A stretch of 6,366 nt of DNA from Phycisphaerae bacterium (GTDB lineage Bacteria > Planctomycetota > Phycisphaerae > Tepidisphaerales > Tepidisphaeraceae). The translations under genes and the position numbers were made by a program. The first letter of the stretch is position 1, and each line of letters begins with the position of its first letter. Below the pieces are notes generated by a model that worked only from the letters and a program-made list of their open reading frames with translations, had not been told where the DNA came from and did no database searches. Where the stretch lies: NCBI GenBank assembly GCA_014380825.1, contig JACMJD010000234.1, positions 1-6,366 of the forward strand. Reading direction: 5' to 3'. Positions 4,837-6,366 of this stretch are shown here, in pieces.

Positions 4837-5112
4837 GTGGATCGGAACCAACTTCAATCTCGCCTACGCTCGGTGCAGCGGCCCCGAGCGATCGCGCTGG
4901 TAGCGGGACTGGTCATTGTCGCCGTGATCGCCGTGACCCTATGGCGCGGTGCGCAACAGGAAATCCGCGACGCGCGGGAAAAAGACGCGAGAGTGGAAGC
5001 GCAGTCTCGCCGGTTTAGAGAGTTGGTGAATGAGGGGGAGAAGTTCGCGGAAGAGATGCACAGAGTAACGCGCGAAGCGCAGGACAATATCGACTCGCGG
5101 CGTTCGCCGTGA
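4837..5112 (+). CDS. Small membrane protein with one transmembrane helix and a coiled-coil tail
   Basis: The 91-aa protein starts at GTG 4837 with GGAGG (4823-4827) nine bases upstream and 18 bases after the previous stop. It has a short basic N-terminus (RLRSVQRPR), one hydrophobic segment (residues 18-36, IALVAGLVIVAVIAVTLW), then a charged helix of heptad character (40-84; REKDARVEAQSRRFRELVNE). The positive N-terminus predicts N-in topology, with the coiled coil outside the cytoplasmic membrane. That matches inner-membrane spanins (Rz-like) in layout, but Rz is usually longer and lies with lysis genes. Its place in the repressor operon instead recalls rexB-type membrane genes, expressed in lysogens to exclude other phages. 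Neither function is proven. Confidence 0.7.
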   Translation: MDRNQLQSRLRSVQRPRAIALVAGLVIVAVIAVTLWRGAQQEIRDAREKDARVEAQSRRFRELVNEGEKFAEEMHRVTREAQDNIDSRRSP

Positions 5113-5120
5113 GCGATTGC

Positions 5121-5149
5121 TTGACAAGGACGCTACGGCTCGCTTAGAT
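5121..5149 (+). promoter_or_regulatory. Rightward promoter candidate with perfect -35 box
   Basis: TTGACA (5121-5126) is a full consensus -35 box. A 17-base spacer leads to TTAGAT (5144-5149), a weak -10 box (three of six, including the final AT). Transcription would start near 5156, just after the preceding gene ends, and lead into the hairpin region at 5217-5293. A weak -10 suggests dependence on an activator or simply a modest promoter. Confidence 0.4.
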
Positions 5150-5255
5150 GAGTGCCGACAACGTGATCGTCGCAGGCCCTACAGACGAAGCGACGAACAC
5201 TTCAAAGGTGAAATGGCCCACGGGACGCCCCTCGGTTTTCGAACCGCTGGTGTGA
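5148..5255 (+). CDS. Possible 35-codon small or leader protein
   Basis: The frame begins ATG at 5148 right after an in-frame TAG and encodes MSADNVIVAGPTDEATNTSK through to FEPLV. Codon use looks natural for the neighbourhood. There is no good ribosome site (AAGGA is 17 bases away). A 12-codon frame from GTG 5109, overlapping the previous gene's TGA and ending in the TAG that touches this ATG, could feed ribosomes in. Its stop (5253-5255) lies inside the terminator/antiterminator region, so it could act as a leader peptide. However, the promoter proposed at 5121-5149 would start transcription inside it. No family recognised. Confidence 0.3.
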   Translation: MSADNVIVAGPTDEATNTSKVKWPTGRPSVFEPLV

Positions 5256-5272
5256 CGCGTGGGTTTTCTTTT
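5217..5272 (+). terminator. Terminator-like structure with T-rich run
   Basis: CCCACG (5217-5222) pairs with CGTGGG (5258-5263), enclosing a smaller hairpin CGGTT-TTCG-AACCG (5233-5246), and is followed at once by TTTTCTTTT (5264-5272). This is terminator-like for rightward transcripts, though the closing stem is only six pairs and the loop is long. Each arm has an alternative partner downstream (see 5242-5293). Confidence 0.45.
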
Positions 5273-5293
5273 GCCCACTTCGTGCCAGCGGTT
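5242..5293 (+). promoter_or_regulatory. Competing RNA fold (possible antiterminator)
   Basis: AACCGCTGG (5242-5250) pairs perfectly with CCAGCGGTT (5285-5293), and inside it GTGGG (5259-5263) pairs with CCCAC (5274-5278). Both pairings use the 3' arms of the 5217-5272 terminator fold, so the two structures exclude each other. That is the logic of an attenuator or riboswitch-like element upstream of the 5611 gene. Confidence 0.45.
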
Positions 5294-5444
5294 AGCCAGG
5301 AAGGCGAACCGCGATGGCCGGCACGGATGCACATTTCAATCCTACTGATCTGCGGCTTGGCCTCGCGGCCCGCCTCCTCCCCTTCGCTAACTCCTTTTTC
5401 ACCGCAGCTCGCGCGCGCGTTGTAGCGCGAGCGACACAACGCCA

Positions 5445-5487
5445 GTCCGGCGCGGCGAGGGCTCATAACCCGACCGCCGCGCCGGAC
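5445..5487. repeat. 13-bp perfect GC-rich hairpin
   Basis: GTCCGGCGCGGCG (5445-5457) pairs without mismatch with 5475-5487. The 17-base loop contains a further GGG/CCC pairing (5459-5461 with 5469-5471). AGTTTCACTT follows on the + strand, a poor T-run, so termination is possible but not strong. Confidence 0.7.
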
Positions 5488-5563
5488 AGTTTCACTTCGA
5501 TAAACACTTTTCACGTTGGCGAAACCGGCACGCTGCTGCGCGTCGGGAGTAGCGGTTCACTTT

Positions 5564-5591
5564 GGCGCGGCGGCAATCGTGCCGCCGCGCC
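5564..5591. repeat. 12-bp perfect GC-rich hairpin with ATCG tetraloop, just upstream of the 5611 gene
   Basis: GGCGCGGCGGCA (5564-5575) pairs perfectly with TGCCGCCGCGCC (5580-5591) around ATCG. The hairpin ends nine bases before the GGAGG of the 5611 gene. Its arms share the 9-base core GGCGCGGCG with the 5445-5487 hairpin, so cross-pairing between the two is possible. There is no T-run. Confidence 0.7.
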
Positions 5592-5610
5592 TTCACCACT
5601 GGAGGCAGCC

Positions 5611-6330
5611 ATGAACGTGTTCGCTCGCATCTTCATTTCTCGAAAAGTTTGGGTCGCGATCGGCGCGATGGCGCTAACGCTACTCGCTGTCGCCAATCTC
5701 GATCCTGAGAAGTGGACGCCCGTCGTCACTGCAATCGTGACGCTCGCCGGCGTTGTCATCGCCGCGATCGGCTACGAAGACGGTGCGGAGAAATCCAACC
5801 CAAGCAACGCCGCCAAGCTCGCGGTGGCGTTGATGCTTTCGCTAGCGTTCACCAGCGGCTGCGCGAACGATCCGACATCGCGATGGGCGCAGTCACGCGA
5901 CACGCTCACCCTCACGCAGAACTCGATCATGCGGGCGCACGACATCGAAATACTCAGCGATGCCGATTTCGTTGCGCTCGATCCGTTCGTGAAAGCGGTG
6001 CGCGGCGCACTGGAAAAGGCGCAAGCACATCTCCCGAACGGCGGCGAGGCGTTCGATTTCTACATGAAGCTGACTGACGACACGCTGAGTCGTCTCAGCA
6101 ATCTCAAACCCGTGGAGGCCACCAATGTTCGCGGAAATTCTCGCAGCGATACGTCAGGCAAACGAATTGAAGGCGTTCATCCTTCGCCAATTCGCGCTGA
6201 GCCAAGCGCAAGGGAAGTTCACGGACGAGCAAGTCGCGCAAATCAAATCGGAAGCGCAGATTTCGGACGCCGCCTGGGACGCGGAGGTCGAGGCTGCGAA
6301 ATCCCGGCTCGCGACATCGTGATCGTCTGA
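5611..6330 (+). CDS. Holin-like membrane domain fused to lipoprotein-like domain; real 3' end uncertain
   Basis: ATG 5611 has GGAGG (5601-5605) five bases upstream. Residues 1-60 carry two hydrophobic segments (about 12-30 and 37-54) with ISRKVWVAIGAM and IAAIGYEDGAEK, a layout common in phage holin-like proteins, which permeabilise the inner membrane at lysis. Without a stop, residues 68-84 form a third hydrophobic stretch ending in a lipobox-like LAFTSGC (Cys84). A helical, probably exported segment follows (about 90-170, with FVKAVRGALEKAQAHL). In other phages these would be two genes, a holin and a lipoprotein. The convincing part ends near codon 171 (6124), where the 6125 gene begins in the +1 frame; the frame itself continues to 6330 with shadow-like Arg/Ser-rich sequence. 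Lysis function is inferred from pattern only. Confidence 0.6.
   Translation: MNVFARIFISRKVWVAIGAMALTLLAVANLDPEKWTPVVTAIVTLAGVVIAAIGYEDGAEKSNPSNAAKLAVALMLSLAFTSGCANDPTSRWAQSRDTLTLTQNSIMRAHDIEILSDADFVALDPFVKAVRGALEKAQAHLPNGGEAFDFYMKLTDDTLSRLSNLKPVEATNVRGNSRSDTSGKRIEGVHPSPIRAEPSAREVHGRASRANQIGSADFGRRLGRGGRGCEIPARDIVIV
6125..6322 (+). CDS. Hypothetical 65-aa helical protein
   Basis: ATG 6125 has a good GGAGG (6114-6118) six bases upstream. The protein, beginning MFAEILAAIRQANELKAFIL, is almost wholly helical: a hydrophobic first helix, then a Lys/Glu/Gln-rich segment (GKFTDEQVAQIKSEAQ) and an acidic-Ala helix (DAAWDAEVEAAKS). There is no signal or membrane segment. It lies at the end of the holin-like gene in the +1 frame, so it is either a translationally coupled separate gene or the C-terminus of that protein reached by a frameshift. 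No family recognised. The 44 bases after its stop include possible GTG starts for a further gene cut off by the window edge, but too little is present to call one. Confidence 0.7.
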   Translation: MFAEILAAIRQANELKAFILRQFALSQAQGKFTDEQVAQIKSEAQISDAAWDAEVEAAKSRLATS

Positions 6331-6366
6331 ACGCAGTGGAACGGTGCGCATCGTGGCCGGGCGGCA

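Larger units (their letters stand above)
5294..5610. other. Gap of about 320 bases without a convincing gene, rich in hairpins
   Basis: No frame here has good coding character. Two weak candidates exist: ATG 5314, in the same frame as the 5611 gene with AGGAAGG nine bases before it, and ATG 5327-5425 (32 codons, Pro/Ser-rich with a poor lipobox). Three inverted repeats are clear: CTCGCGC/GCGCGAG (5408-5414 with 5426-5432) and the two longer hairpins listed separately. It is best read as a structured leader for the downstream genes. Confidence 0.5.

Noticed and set aside
5233..5260. TTCGAAC resembling a tRNA T-loop
   Set aside because: The flanking bases do not form a T-arm stem, and no acceptor or anticodon arm can be found around it; it fits the CGGTT/AACCG hairpin.
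5327..5425. A 32-codon Pro/Ser-rich frame with ILLIC, considered as an outer-membrane spanin (Rz1-like)
   Set aside because: There is no ribosome site, the residue before Cys is Ile rather than Gly/Ala/Ser, and it ends inside a hairpin; too weak to call.
5179..5514. A 111-codon - strand frame across the structured region
   Set aside because: It has a GTG start without a ribosome site, Arg/Gly-rich shadow composition, and runs antisense to the promoter and terminator structures.

Overview
The window looks like part of a temperate phage or prophage from a GC-rich, probably Gram-negative bacterium. The reasons are a CI-type repressor with a LexA-like (S24) domain, a divergent control region, a ParB/DNA-methyltransferase fusion typical of phage genomes, many tiny genes with strong GGAGG/AAGGAG ribosome sites, and small membrane and lipoprotein-like genes on the right. 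No integrase, tail, capsid, tRNA or CRISPR was seen, so 'prophage' is an inference and the host lineage cannot be named from this sequence.

Layout. A control region (about 3461-3582) divides the window. Leftward (- strand) run a ribbon-helix-helix-type gene (3275-3460), a ParB-adenine methyltransferase fusion (1778-3193), two small genes of unknown function (1454-1774; start at 1440), then, beyond a lone + strand gene (954-1316), a possible winged-helix gene starting near 901, a small gene (352-621), tandem terminator-like hairpins (228-331) and a gene running off the left edge (1-200). Rightward (+ strand) run the S24 repressor (3583-4242), an abutting gene that looks like a catalytically dead S24 relative (4243-4818), and a membrane/coiled-coil gene (4837-5112). 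These three are probably one lysogenic operon, in the position of cI-rexA-rexB in lambda.

From 5113 to 5610 there is little convincing coding sequence but much structure. A perfect TTGACA promoter box is followed by a terminator whose arms can also form a competing fold, then by two very GC-rich perfect hairpins sharing the same 9-base core. Behind them lie a holin-like membrane protein fused in frame to a lipoprotein-like domain (5611 on) and a small helical protein (6125-6322). This resembles the lambda pR'-tR' late leader placed before lysis genes.

Control elements. A leftward promoter overlaps four TCGGACA-type repeats spaced exactly 10 bp, a likely operator for the ribbon-helix-helix protein or the repressor. 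A second site, a 20-bp perfect palindrome plus two outlying half-sites around an AT-rich island (835-900), lies between the divergent genes at 901 and 954.

The most unusual points are the apparently dead S24 partner of the repressor, the switch-like RNA region at 5121-5293, and three open frames that lack a stop where their coding character ends.
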